DNA of 64,000 nucleotides from Parabacteroides johnsonii DSM 18315 (GTDB lineage Bacteria; Bacteroidota; Bacteroidia; Bacteroidales; Tannerellaceae). The stretch spans positions 1,302,001 to 1,366,000 of the forward strand of contig NZ_CP102285.1 in NCBI RefSeq assembly GCF_025151045.1, in the 5' to 3' direction. The notes beneath the pieces are model-generated. The model worked only from the letters and a program-made list of their open reading frames with translations. It was not told where the DNA came from and made no database searches. Below are positions 24,801-32,518 of the stretch, piece after piece. The first letter of the stretch is position 1; each line of letters begins with the position of its first letter. Both the position numbers and the translations under genes were made by a program.

Positions 24801-25834
24801 AACTGACCGACAAATATGCGAACGGAGCCGGTGTCGATTGGAAGAAGGAAATCGCCGACTATGCCGACTATCTGAAGAAGCAAGGTCCGATCACCCCGGT
24901 AATGCCTGAAAAGGCTGCTCCTGTAAAGGAAAAGAACCTGAAGGTGAAAGGTTGGCCGTTCGGTTCCGACCGGATCAAGGAAATGCTGGCTAAGGAGAAG
25001 GAAACCCGTAAGGTGGTTGAAATCGCTCCGGGAGTGAAAGTCAATTTCGTCCGTATTCCGGCCGGTGAATTCGTGATGGGTAGCTACCGTGGCGAACCGG
25101 ATGCTTATCCGACTGCCAAAGTGAAGATCGACAAAGCCTTCTGGATGGCCGAGCTGGAAACGACGAACGAACAGTTCAACGTTGTCTTCCCGGATCATGA
25201 CAGTCGTTTCGTCGACCAGCAATGGAAAGACCACGTGGTTCAGGGATATCCGGCCAATAAACCGGAACAGCCTGTCATCCGTGTCAGCTACAACGATGCG
25301 ATGGAATTCTGCCGGAAACTGAGCGAAAAGACTGGTCTCAAGATCACGCTTCCGACCGAAGCACAGTGGGAGTGGGCTTGTCGTGCCGGTAGCGACCAGG
25401 ACTTCTGGTATGGCGACATGCACACGGATTTCGGCAAGAAGGACAACTTGGCAGACAAGACAACGCTGTTGTTTGCCGTTTACGGTGTGGACCCGCAGCC
25501 GATGGCGAAGACGAACCCGTGGTACAAATACTATACCTATCTTCCGAAAGAAGAGAGCGTAGACGACGGTAACCTGGTCCAGGTTGGCGGCAAGGCTTAT
25601 GAAGCCAATCCGTTCGGTCTGTACAGCATGCACGGTAACGTAGCTGAATGGACCCGTTCCGACTATGTATCGTATCCGTATAATGAGAAGACGAAAGAGA
25701 CATCCGAATACAAGGTGGCCCGCGGCGGTTCTTATATCGACCGTCCGAAGTATGCGGCTTCCCACACACGTAAGGCTTACTATCCGTACCAGCGTGTGTT
25801 CAATGTCGGTTTCCGTATGATCATTGAAGATTGA
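21839..25834 (+). CDS. 1331-residue NPCBM / propeller / di-heme / FGE-like protein
   Basis: A giant exported protein (signal peptide ending about VMVSAGP). Domains in order: NPCBM-like carbohydrate-binding module (about 55-190; EYKHGVFCHANGTLVYPVGG), helical linker (220-345), PD40/TolB-type propeller with hydrazine-synthase-alpha-like features (390-820; VIFKAPANTPISIQPLDKDG), haem sites CIGCH (824-828) and CIACH (874-878), and a C-terminal formylglycine-generating-enzyme-like domain (about 1070-1331; FVRIPAGEFVMGSYRGEPDA, LPTEAQWEWACRAGS, HGNVAEWTRSDY, FNVGFRM). No sulfatase gene is nearby, so the last domain probably binds or modifies something else. This combination suggests oxidation of a glycan-derived substrate. 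Confidence 0.85.
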   Translation: MNKYYLLVSLLLSSSVMVSAGPKQKKAETWIDASVKAKTELQAKLKKSGMPVISTWVKHKAKAEPFVVDLKGVDKLVLVTAGGPDGTDYDQAVWANARLIKADGTAVWLDEVPYEYGVAGWAKPKMNTNAYDHEIVIAGKEYKHGVFCHANGTLVYPVGGQYVRFEAEVGIDDTSSGGSVFFQALNTVPNFVAEELNNKYPEEIGMLGAVLDGLDTWLITPDASVEKQAADNAIARLKDGAYYSNVAKQIANEKDLNTQIRKYLELVEKVQDLYTLQSDLEWLNVEAVKLAFADMKKQKGYDAAKYEPMLNELVQLEKKGFKGIYNGDEQAIADAKKALECKRAILLANPLLDADKIVAARFKVGSKAHQIMTPSLGTQANNWSNQESAGREGFDAEIVELSNLRGDIQMRQVYKPKNGSSIADLKLHWDGDRVMFTQTQDDKRWNVFEVKLDGTGFKPLVENDEPDLEFYDGTYLPDGRVIAISNIGYQGVPCVNGDDAVGNMVLYNPKDKSMRRLTFDQDANWNPVIMNNGRVMYTRWEYTDLTHYYSRIVMHMNPDGTENKALYGSGAMFPNSTFDIQPLPGHGSAFVGIISGHHGVARSGRMIIFDPTKGRKSTAGMVQEIPHRNRPIKEEIKDELVNGVWPQFIKPTPLNDKYFLVAAKLDPHALWGLYLVDVYDNVTCLMQAEGEGYISPILVRETKTPPSIPDRVKLNEKEATFFIQDIYEGEGLKGIPRGTVKSLRLHAYEYAYVKTRSDHNWHGIQSGWDIKRMLGTVPVEEDGSVIFKAPANTPISIQPLDKDGVAIQWMRSWVTGQPGEVVSCIGCHEDQNQIAIPKRVIASQKAPSALTLPEGGTRSFTFDLEVQPILDRACIACHNGEGKAFDLRGGKKDDRGYGTSYLNLHPYVHRQGGEGDMVVLQPYEYHPNTSELVRLLKKGHHNVKLTDKEWKTLYNWIDYNAPDKGYFNANVLTMLPYKGFDQIKRRKELTDKYANGAGVDWKKEIADYADYLKKQGPITPVMPEKAAPVKEKNLKVKGWPFGSDRIKEMLAKEKETRKVVEIAPGVKVNFVRIPAGEFVMGSYRGEPDAYPTAKVKIDKAFWMAELETTNEQFNVVFPDHDSRFVDQQWKDHVVQGYPANKPEQPVIRVSYNDAMEFCRKLSEKTGLKITLPTEAQWEWACRAGSDQDFWYGDMHTDFGKKDNLADKTTLLFAVYGVDPQPMAKTNPWYKYYTYLPKEESVDDGNLVQVGGKAYEANPFGLYSMHGNVAEWTRSDYVSYPYNEKTKETSEYKVARGGSYIDRPKYAASHTRKAYYPYQRVFNVGFRMIIED

Positions 25835-25926
25835 TAATGAAGAGGTATAGATAATATCTATCAACTAATAGAGCGCACAGATGTGGCAGATTGCCACCGG
25901 TTATTTCATCAAACGATTAATCTGCG

Positions 25927-25934
25927 TACATTTG
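25927..25934 (+). promoter_or_regulatory. Internal promoter -7 box before ccsBA
   Basis: TACATTTG is a perfect -7 box 30 bp before the CcsBA start. The preceding 50 bp contain an inverted pair CACAGATG (25876-25883) and CATCTGTG (25938-25945). A secondary promoter inside the operon is plausible; no well-spaced -33 box is seen. Confidence 0.4.
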
Positions 25935-25964
25935 CCGCATCTGTGAACTCTAATAAAAAAGTAA

Positions 25965-28400
25965 ATGAAAACAAATCTCGAAAGATTTTTCTCCTCCTTT
26001 GTAACGACGATCGTCCTGTTACTGATTTATGCCTTTGGCCTGGCCGTTGCCACTTTCATCGAAAAGTATCACGGTACAGCAGCAGCCAAAGCAATGGTGT
26101 ATTATTCCCCCCTGTTTTTCCTGCTCCAATTCCTTTTAGTCGTTAATTTTATCGCGGCTACGATCAAACACCAATACCTCAAACGCGGCAAATGGGGACT
26201 GATGCTGACTCATTTCGCCTTTATCATCATCCTTCTCGGCGCCCTGACCTCTTTCCTTTTCGGCGAAGAAGGAATCCTGCATCTGCGTGAAGGGGAGACA
26301 AGCAACCAGATCGCTGTCCGCACTTCCGATAACACGACCTTTCATACCCTGCCTTTTTCCGTTGAACTGAAGAAATTCACCTTAACCCGCTATCCCGGTT
26401 CTGCCAGCCCCTCTTCTTACGAGAGCGAAGTGATCGTCCATGTGGACGGGGAGGACCGCGAGGAACGGATCTTTATGAATAACGTATTGGATGTAAAAGG
26501 CTATCGTTTCTTCCAGGCTTCTTATGACCAAGACGAACACGGTACCATCCTATCCGTCAACCGCGATGTGGCGGGACGGAACATCACTTACACCGGATAT
26601 CTCTTGCTGGTCATCGGCTTGATCCTTTGTCTGGTCGGTAAGGACTCCCGCTTCATGCGTCAGAGTCGCCGCCTGAAAGAATTGCGCAAGGCGACCAACG
26701 TAACGGTCCTGTTGTTTGCGCTCCTTGCCGTTTCCCTGTCCGTAAATGCCGGCGAGAAGACTTCCCCGATGCTCGATGCCGTGCAGAAATACGCGGTGAG
26801 CCCGGAGCATGCCGCCCTCTTCGGCGCCCTTCCGATCCAGTCGGGTAGTGGCCGTATGATGCCGGTCAACACTTTCTCTTCGGAGATTCTTCGTAAGCTC
26901 CATAAATCGGAAAAGGTCGGCAAACTGAACTCCGACCAGTTCCTTTTAAGCCTCTTAGCCATGCCGGATATGTGGATGCGCGTTCCCTTTATCGCCCTGT
27001 CCAACCCCGAACTGGCTGCTTATTATGACCTGACGGACGGCGAATGTGCCTATATCCAGGTATTCGACAGCAACGGCAATTATAAATTGCAGGAGAAGTT
27101 GGAGGAAGCCTACAACAAGATGCCTGCCCAGCGGACCCGCTTCGACAAGGACTTGATGAAATTAGACGAGCAGTTGAACATCTTCCACCAATTGATCAAC
27201 CACCAAATGCTGAACCTCTTTCCGAAAGAAGACGATCCGAATCATAAATGGTATGCACCCGGTGACGACCTCTCCGCCTTCAGCGGCAAGGACTCCATGT
27301 TCGTCTCCCGTATTCTCGACTGGTATTTGGGCGAGGTGCAGGAGGGCTTGAAGAGTGGCGATTGGGCGAAAGCTGATGAAGTGGTCGGCATGATTGGCAC
27401 ATACCAGCAAGCCAAGAACAAGACACTCGATATCAGCCCGAAGCGTATGCAGGCCGAATTGAAATATAATAAGATGGATGTCTTCCGCTATTGCAAGATC
27501 GGTTACCTGGTCTTAGGCGGACTGCTGTTGGTCCTTTCTTTCGTGATGCTGTTCCGCCGGAGTCGCTGGATGAAGGTCGTCTTATGGCTGTTGGGAATCG
27601 GTGTGCTGGTTGTCTTCCATTATCACATGTTCGGTATGGGGATGCGCTGGTATATCGGTGGCTATGCTCCTTGGAGCAACTCCTATGAGACGATGGTCTA
27701 CGTGGGATGGGCGACTGTCCTTGCCGGCCTGTTGTTCGTGCGCCGCAGTACGATCACCTTCGCGCTGGCCACCCTGTTCGGCGGTATCATCCTCTTCGTC
27801 TCCGGCCTGAACTGGATGGACCCTGAGATCAATCCGCTCGTGCCGGTCTTGAAATCACCGTGGCTGATGTTCCATGTGGCGGTTATCGTTGCCGCTTACG
27901 GTTTCTTCGGCATCAGTTGCCTGATCGGGCTGACCAATATGGGGATGATGTCTGTTACCGGAAAAAAGAACGGGGATGTATTGAAGGCCCGTATCACCGA
28001 ACTGAGCATTGTAAACGAGATGGCGTTGTGGGTGGGGCTTGCCCTGATGACCGTCGGTACTTTCCTCGGTGCTGTTTGGGCGAATGAGTCCTGGGGCCGT
28101 TATTGGGGCTGGGACCCGAAGGAGACGTGGGCATTGATCACGATGGTCGTCTATGCCGTAGTGACTCATCTCCACTTGGTGAAACGCTGGAATAGCCTCT
28201 GGCTGTTCAACCTGGCATCCGTGATTGCGTTCGCCTCCGTGCTGATGACTTTCTTCGGTGTCAATTATTTCCTGAGCGGAATGCATTCATACGGTCAAAA
28301 TGATAATGTGCATGGAATATTCACCTATCTTTATATCGCCTTGGGGGGAGTCGTTGTCCTGGCTGTCCTTTCATACAGGAGAGGGAAGACGAAGGGGTGA
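25965..28400 (+). CDS. Cytochrome c biogenesis protein CcsBA (ResB-CcsA fusion)
   Basis: An 811-residue multi-pass inner-membrane protein of System II, which exports haem and attaches it to CxxCH motifs in the periplasm. The ResB/CcsB part covers about residues 1-240 (LTHFAFIIILLGALTSFLFG). A long periplasmic stretch follows (260-510), then the CcsA part (about 515-811) with the WWD-type haem motif WGRYWGWDPKETWALITMVV and conserved His-bearing helices (YHMFGMGMRWYIGGYAPW). Finding it between haem-protein genes and catabolic genes suggests it serves the two CxxCH proteins encoded upstream, though it may serve the whole cell. Confidence 0.95.
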   Translation: MKTNLERFFSSFVTTIVLLLIYAFGLAVATFIEKYHGTAAAKAMVYYSPLFFLLQFLLVVNFIAATIKHQYLKRGKWGLMLTHFAFIIILLGALTSFLFGEEGILHLREGETSNQIAVRTSDNTTFHTLPFSVELKKFTLTRYPGSASPSSYESEVIVHVDGEDREERIFMNNVLDVKGYRFFQASYDQDEHGTILSVNRDVAGRNITYTGYLLLVIGLILCLVGKDSRFMRQSRRLKELRKATNVTVLLFALLAVSLSVNAGEKTSPMLDAVQKYAVSPEHAALFGALPIQSGSGRMMPVNTFSSEILRKLHKSEKVGKLNSDQFLLSLLAMPDMWMRVPFIALSNPELAAYYDLTDGECAYIQVFDSNGNYKLQEKLEEAYNKMPAQRTRFDKDLMKLDEQLNIFHQLINHQMLNLFPKEDDPNHKWYAPGDDLSAFSGKDSMFVSRILDWYLGEVQEGLKSGDWAKADEVVGMIGTYQQAKNKTLDISPKRMQAELKYNKMDVFRYCKIGYLVLGGLLLVLSFVMLFRRSRWMKVVLWLLGIGVLVVFHYHMFGMGMRWYIGGYAPWSNSYETMVYVGWATVLAGLLFVRRSTITFALATLFGGIILFVSGLNWMDPEINPLVPVLKSPWLMFHVAVIVAAYGFFGISCLIGLTNMGMMSVTGKKNGDVLKARITELSIVNEMALWVGLALMTVGTFLGAVWANESWGRYWGWDPKETWALITMVVYAVVTHLHLVKRWNSLWLFNLASVIAFASVLMTFFGVNYFLSGMHSYGQNDNVHGIFTYLYIALGGVVVLAVLSYRRGKTKG

Positions 28401-28464
28401 AACATATATGTTTTGAAAACGAAGCACCGGTGTTTTGAATGCGAAACATATATGCTTTGAAGTA
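28399..28464. repeat. Array of three 22-bp units (array C)
   Basis: Units at 28399, 28421 and 28443 each read GAA(A/G)C, six bases (ATATAT, ACCGGT, ATATAT), then G(T/C)TTT and a 6-base linker. The six-base centres are themselves palindromic. The array begins at the CcsBA stop codon. It is the same type as the array at 55245. Confidence 0.8.
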
Positions 28465-28516
28465 GAGAAAACAGATAACGAATAAAAATAGTACGAACAC
28501 TTAAAATTAATTAGTC

Positions 28517-28831
28517 ATGAGAACATTTAATCACGTCGGTATCGTAACGACAGAACAAGTAGAAGGGGCTATGTTTAACGAAGGCCTGAGTGTATGGTTG
28601 ACAGACTATAGCAAAAGTCCGAACCGCATCGAATTCCTGAAGTTTGAAGAAGGCAGCTGCCTGCCCGAACTGGTACAGAAACAGGGACACATCGCCTATA
28701 CGGTTCCTTCGCTGGAAGAAGAACTGAAAGGCAAGAAGGTGATCTTCGGTCCGGCTGTATGCGACGAACACCTGACGATCGCTTTCATTGAAGAAGAAGG
28801 TATTGCTATCGAAATCATGGAAATCAAATAA
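28517..28831 (+). CDS. VOC (glyoxalase-fold) family protein
   Basis: A 104-residue cytoplasmic protein with MRTFNHVGIVTTEQ at the start, GHIAYTVPSLEEELKGKKVI in the middle and IAFIEEEGIAIEIMEIK at the end, the beta-alpha-beta-beta-beta pattern of a vicinal-oxygen-chelate domain. His6 and the late Glu residues could bind a divalent metal. It is short, one VOC unit, so it would work as a dimer. It sits upstream of DhaK with a 35-bp gap, and may act as an isomerase, epimerase or lyase on the same pathway intermediate; this is inference. Confidence 0.75.
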   Translation: MRTFNHVGIVTTEQVEGAMFNEGLSVWLTDYSKSPNRIEFLKFEEGSCLPELVQKQGHIAYTVPSLEEELKGKKVIFGPAVCDEHLTIAFIEEEGIAIEIMEIK

Positions 28832-28866
28832 CAACATTAATAACTTAAATAAAGGAGGAAAATACC

Positions 28867-29883
28867 ATGTCAGACATGAAGACAAAATTCATAAATGATC
28901 CCGAACAGATAACACCCGAATTGTTGGAAGGTTATGTATTGGCATACCCGGACCAGGTTAAGTTAGGGGGAGAAAATATCGTCGTACGTGCCAACCCGAA
29001 GAGTGAAGACAAAGTGGCGATCGTGACGTTGGGCGGTTCCGGCCATGAACCAGCATTGAGCGGATTCGTAGGCGAAGGTATGCTGGACTGCTCCGTCGTA
29101 GGCGATGTGTTTGCCGCTCCCGGTGCACAGCGTCTGTTTCAGGCTTTGCAGCTGATGAAGCGTGAAGCCGGTATCCTGCTGGTTGTTCTGAACCATTCCG
29201 GCGACGTGATGAGTGCGAACATGGCTTGCCAGTTGGCGGAACGCGTAGGCATCAAGGTGAAACAAGTGCTGACTCACGATGATATCAGTGCCGGTATCGA
29301 TGCCGACATCAACGATCGTCGTGGACTGGCCGGTTGCGTACCTTTGTATAAGATCTTGGGTGCCGCAGCCGAAGAAGGCAAGACACTTGACGAACTGGTC
29401 GAAATCGCTGAACGCTATAACAATAATGTTGCTACTTTGGCCGTTGCCATGCGCTCTTGTACGCATCCGCAGAACGGTGGTACGATCACCGACCTGCCCC
29501 AGGGCATCATGGAGATCGGTATGGGACAGCACGGTGAAGGCGGTGGCGGACAGAAACCGCTTGTGTCTGCCGACGATACGGCTGCCGAAATGGTAGACCT
29601 GCTTTGCCAGCAGCTCAAACCGAAAGCTGGCGACAAGATGATGCTTATCATCAACGGCGTAGGAGCGACTACCCATATGGAGCTGAATATCATTTTCCGT
29701 AAAGCCTACAAGGAACTGGAAGCCCGTGGCCTCCAGGTTGTCGTAAGCCGCATCCAGGAAATCCTGACCGTACAGGAACAGGCCGGTTTCCAGATGATCA
29801 TGGCCATCCTCGACGAAGATCATATCGACTATCTGAAGAACAAACGTGCTGATGCACCTTACTGGACAACAATCGGTAAATAA
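28867..29883 (+). CDS. dhaK: Dihydroxyacetone-kinase-type subunit DhaK
   Basis: A 338-residue kinase subunit that binds short ketoses covalently through a histidine. GLGGSGHEPALSGFVGEGML-like sequence (here VTLGGSGHEPALSGFVGEGM, about residues 49-68) and GMGQHGEGGGG with His222 match the DhaK substrate site. The substrate could be dihydroxyacetone or a related 4- to 5-carbon ketose. AAAGGAGGAAAATACC before ATG 28867 is a strong ribosome-binding site. DhaL follows after 7 bp. No DhaM phosphotransferase gene is present, so the pair should use ATP. Confidence 0.9.
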   Translation: MSDMKTKFINDPEQITPELLEGYVLAYPDQVKLGGENIVVRANPKSEDKVAIVTLGGSGHEPALSGFVGEGMLDCSVVGDVFAAPGAQRLFQALQLMKREAGILLVVLNHSGDVMSANMACQLAERVGIKVKQVLTHDDISAGIDADINDRRGLAGCVPLYKILGAAAEEGKTLDELVEIAERYNNNVATLAVAMRSCTHPQNGGTITDLPQGIMEIGMGQHGEGGGGQKPLVSADDTAAEMVDLLCQQLKPKAGDKMMLIINGVGATTHMELNIIFRKAYKELEARGLQVVVSRIQEILTVQEQAGFQMIMAILDEDHIDYLKNKRADAPYWTTIGK

Positions 29884-29890
29884 ACGAGAT

Positions 29891-30505
29891 ATGAAACAAC
29901 TGACTATCGAAAACTTCAAGGCGATGCTCGACAACGCCTTGAAGAACATCAAAGAACGCGAAGACGAATTTTCTAAACTGGATGCCGTTATCGGTGACGG
30001 CGATCACGGACAGGCTATCGTGACAGCTATGTCCGCCATCGTGGCCACGGCTCAGAAAGGAACGGAGTTCAAGGCTATGCTGAACGACATGGGCTTCGAC
30101 GTCATGTTGCAGGTGAGCGGTTCCACCAGTACGCTGCTGGGTGCTTTCTTCTTAGGTATGAGCGACCATGCTTCCGGAACGGAGCTGGATGCCGCCGGAG
30201 TGAAAGCGATGTTTGCCGGGGGCCTCGCCAATGTGCAGAAACAGACAAAGGCCCAAAAAGGCGACAAGACCATGATGGATGCCCTGATCCCGGCTGTGGA
30301 AGCGATCCAGGCATGTCCTTCGGACGACATCAAGGAAATCCTCGAAGCCGGAGCGAAAGCCGCCCTTGCCGGTGCTGCTTCGACCGTGGAAATGAAAGCC
30401 AACTTCGGTCGTGCGCGTAACTACGGCGAACGCTCCATCGGCTATGCCGACAGCGGTGCCACTTCTTGGAGCTGCATGTTCGAATCGTTCGCACAAGCAC
30501 TGTAA
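29891..30505 (+). CDS. dhaL: Dihydroxyacetone-kinase-type subunit DhaL (ATP-binding)
   Basis: A 204-residue all-helical nucleotide-binding subunit. LDAVIGDGDHG supplies Mg-ATP ligands D31, D36 and D38; SGSTSTLLGAFFLGMSDHAS and GRARNYGERSIGYADSGATS (near the C-terminus) are the other family motifs. I used ATG 29891, as the upstream frame extension runs back into dhaK. It pairs with DhaK to phosphorylate a ketose. An ATAAATC repeat follows, then the LsrF-type aldolase. Confidence 0.9.
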   Translation: MKQLTIENFKAMLDNALKNIKEREDEFSKLDAVIGDGDHGQAIVTAMSAIVATAQKGTEFKAMLNDMGFDVMLQVSGSTSTLLGAFFLGMSDHASGTELDAAGVKAMFAGGLANVQKQTKAQKGDKTMMDALIPAVEAIQACPSDDIKEILEAGAKAALAGAASTVEMKANFGRARNYGERSIGYADSGATSWSCMFESFAQAL

Positions 30506-30506
30506 A

Positions 30507-30614
30507 GATTTATGATTTATGATTTATGATTTATGCGTCGATAATAAATCATAAATCATAAATCATAAATCATAAGTCCCCAAATCATAAATTATAAATC
30601 ATAAATCATAAATC
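30507..30614. repeat. ATAAATC-type dispersed repeat
   Basis: GATTTATGATTTATGATTTA from 30507 is mirrored by several ATAAATC heptamers up to 30614, ending 8 bases before the aldolase ATG at 30623. It separates dhaL from the aldolase gene. Confidence 0.8.
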
Positions 30615-30622
30615 AAAAAGCT

Positions 30623-31495
30623 ATGGCAGATATGGATGGGTTCAGAGAAGCGAATAACTTTGGCTTCGGACAGACTTCCCAATTTGACAATTTTCATGTA
30701 AAAGGTGCGTCTAACTACTCTTGGGGTATGAAAGACCGCCTCTCTCGTATCTTCAACCCGAAAACAGGCCGTGCCGTCATGCTGGCATTCGACCACGGGT
30801 TTATCATGGGCCCGACTTCAGGTTTGGAACGTATCGACCTGAATATCGTTCCCCTCGTACAATATGCCGACTGTATCATGTGTACGCGCGGTATCTTGCA
30901 GACTTCTATTCCCGCCAACATCAACAAGCCTGTCTGCCTCCGTTCGGATGCCGGTTCGACGATTCTGACGGAATTGAACCGTAACGTCTTGATCGATATC
31001 GAAGATGCGATCCGTTACAATGCTTCGGCTATGGCTATCATGTTCTCTGCCGGCGACGGCGAACAGGAAGCTATCACGGCAGCTAACCTGGTGGAAGCTG
31101 TCGATATGGGTAACCGCTACGGCATCCCCGTCATGGGTGTGACGGCTGTCGGCAAACAGATGGCACGTGACTCCCGCTACTTCGCACTCGCATCACGCGT
31201 ATGTGCCGAGAACGGTGCTTCTATCGTGAAGACTTACTACTGCGACGGTTTCGAAAAGGTAGCTGCCGCTTGTCCGGTCCCCGTTGTGATCGCCGGAGGT
31301 AAGAAACTGCCTGAAAAGGAAGCACTCGAACTCTGCTACAACGCCGTTAACGATGGTGCTGCCGGTGTCGATATGGGACGTAACGTTTTCCAAAGCGAAA
31401 ACCCTGCCGCCATGATCCAGGCCGTACATGCTGTCGTACACGAAGGCTTGACACCGGAACAAGGTTTCGAAATGTTCCAAGATTTATCAAAGTGA
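30623..31495 (+). CDS. lsrF: LsrF-type class I aldolase/thiolase
   Basis: A 290-residue TIM-barrel enzyme, very close to E. coli LsrF along its length: SRIFNPKTGRAVMLAFDHGF, GPTSGLERIDLNI, MCTRGIL, VIAGGKKLPEKEAL and GVDMGRNVFQSENPAAM. The Schiff-base lysine falls at Lys203 (SIVKTYYCDGFEKV), the same number as in LsrF. E. coli LsrF transfers an acetyl group from 3-hydroxy-5-phosphonooxypentane-2,4-dione to CoA at the end of AI-2 breakdown. No LsrK, LsrR or transporter gene is here; DhaKL is the neighbouring kinase. The substrate may thus be AI-2-like or another phospho-ketose. Confidence 0.9.
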   Translation: MADMDGFREANNFGFGQTSQFDNFHVKGASNYSWGMKDRLSRIFNPKTGRAVMLAFDHGFIMGPTSGLERIDLNIVPLVQYADCIMCTRGILQTSIPANINKPVCLRSDAGSTILTELNRNVLIDIEDAIRYNASAMAIMFSAGDGEQEAITAANLVEAVDMGNRYGIPVMGVTAVGKQMARDSRYFALASRVCAENGASIVKTYYCDGFEKVAAACPVPVVIAGGKKLPEKEALELCYNAVNDGAAGVDMGRNVFQSENPAAMIQAVHAVVHEGLTPEQGFEMFQDLSK

Positions 31496-31499
31496 CGGT

Positions 31500-32387
31500 A
31501 TGCATAAATTATTTACTTATCTCTGTTCCGCATTATTGCTGGTAACCGCCACCTCCTGCGAGAGGAAGACAGAAAAATTGCTGTTGGGTGGTTCCGGCTG
31601 GAACAAGATCGTGATCATCGATAAGAACACCAAGCAGGTAGAGTGGGAGCATCCCCTTGAAAAAGGCTGGGAGTGCAACTCGGCTGTAGCCACTCCCGAC
31701 GGAAATATCCTCTTTGCTTATGCTAGAGGTGCGAAGCTGATCGACCGTAACCATCAGGAGATTTGGAATATTGCCGCTCCCGATACCTGCGAGATGCAGA
31801 CTGCCCGCGTGTTGCCTGACGGCAACTACCTCTTGGGTTGGGTCGGTCATCCGGCTGTCATTATGGAGGTGAGTCCGAAGGGAGATATCCTGTCGCGTAC
31901 CGAGTATGAGACAGGCATCGAAAATCCGCATGCCCAGTTCCGACAACTGAACAAGAATGCACGCGGTAACTACCTGATGCCCCTCTTTGCTACTTCCGAC
32001 GTGCGCGAGATCTCTCCGCAAGGCGAAGTCGTGAAGATCACCCGTCTCGAAGGGACTCCCTTCACGACATTGGCGTTGGCGAACGGCAACCATTGGGTTG
32101 CCTGTGGTGACGGTCACTCCCTGATGGAGGTGAACCTCGATAACGGCGAAGTAGCCCGTCGTTACGGTGAGAACGATATCAAAGGTGTCCGCCTGTTCTT
32201 CGTGGCCGGCTTGCTTCCTGCAAAAGATGGTGGCCTGTACGTTTGCAACTGGCAGGGACATGACAAGAATGCCGTAGAGGCCAACAGTCCCCAGGTATTT
32301 GAAATAAACGATAAAGGTGAAGTAATCTGGAACCTGAACGACAACGAAAAGTTCGGTATGATTTCTACGATTAGCACGATAGAATAA
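31500..32387 (+). CDS. PQQ-like beta-propeller lipoprotein
   Basis: A 295-residue lipoprotein (lipobox TATSC, Cys20) made of propeller blades with DGNILFAYARGAKLIDRN, DGNYLLGWVGHPAVIMEVSP and GGLYVCNWQGHDKNAVEANS. Strands alternating with NG/DG turns recall arylsulfotransferase and PQQ-binding propellers, but no cofactor ligands can be pinned down. It is the last gene of the cluster, five bases after the aldolase stop, and a terminator follows. It may present or sense the substrate in the periplasm. Confidence 0.8.
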   Translation: MHKLFTYLCSALLLVTATSCERKTEKLLLGGSGWNKIVIIDKNTKQVEWEHPLEKGWECNSAVATPDGNILFAYARGAKLIDRNHQEIWNIAAPDTCEMQTARVLPDGNYLLGWVGHPAVIMEVSPKGDILSRTEYETGIENPHAQFRQLNKNARGNYLMPLFATSDVREISPQGEVVKITRLEGTPFTTLALANGNHWVACGDGHSLMEVNLDNGEVARRYGENDIKGVRLFFVAGLLPAKDGGLYVCNWQGHDKNAVEANSPQVFEINDKGEVIWNLNDNEKFGMISTISTIE

Positions 32388-32407
32388 GCCATCTTTATTT
32401 AGATCAT

Positions 32408-32444
32408 AAAAGGGTATGTCATTCATTTGATATACCCTTTTTTA
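32408..32444 (+). terminator. Rho-independent terminator of the redox/catabolic operon
   Basis: AAAAGGGTAT (32408-32417) pairs with ATACCCTTTT (32432-32441) and a T run follows to 32444. It closes the cluster begun by the IclR gene and insulates the capsule locus. Confidence 0.9.
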
Positions 32445-32518
32445 TTGAACTCTTCCTATCTCCATTTTTCTGAAAAAGAGATTAAAACTATCAATCTCTG
32501 CTAAACTCCGTAAATATA

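Noticed and set aside
25070-25834. A functional sulfatase-activating enzyme
   Set aside because: The FGE-like fold alone does not prove it; no sulfatase gene is in the window and I could not confirm the active-site cysteines.
24062-25864. A 600-codon open frame antisense to the giant haem protein gene
   Set aside because: It is the mirror of a real gene with strong codon bias; the product has no domain pattern and no ribosome-binding site.
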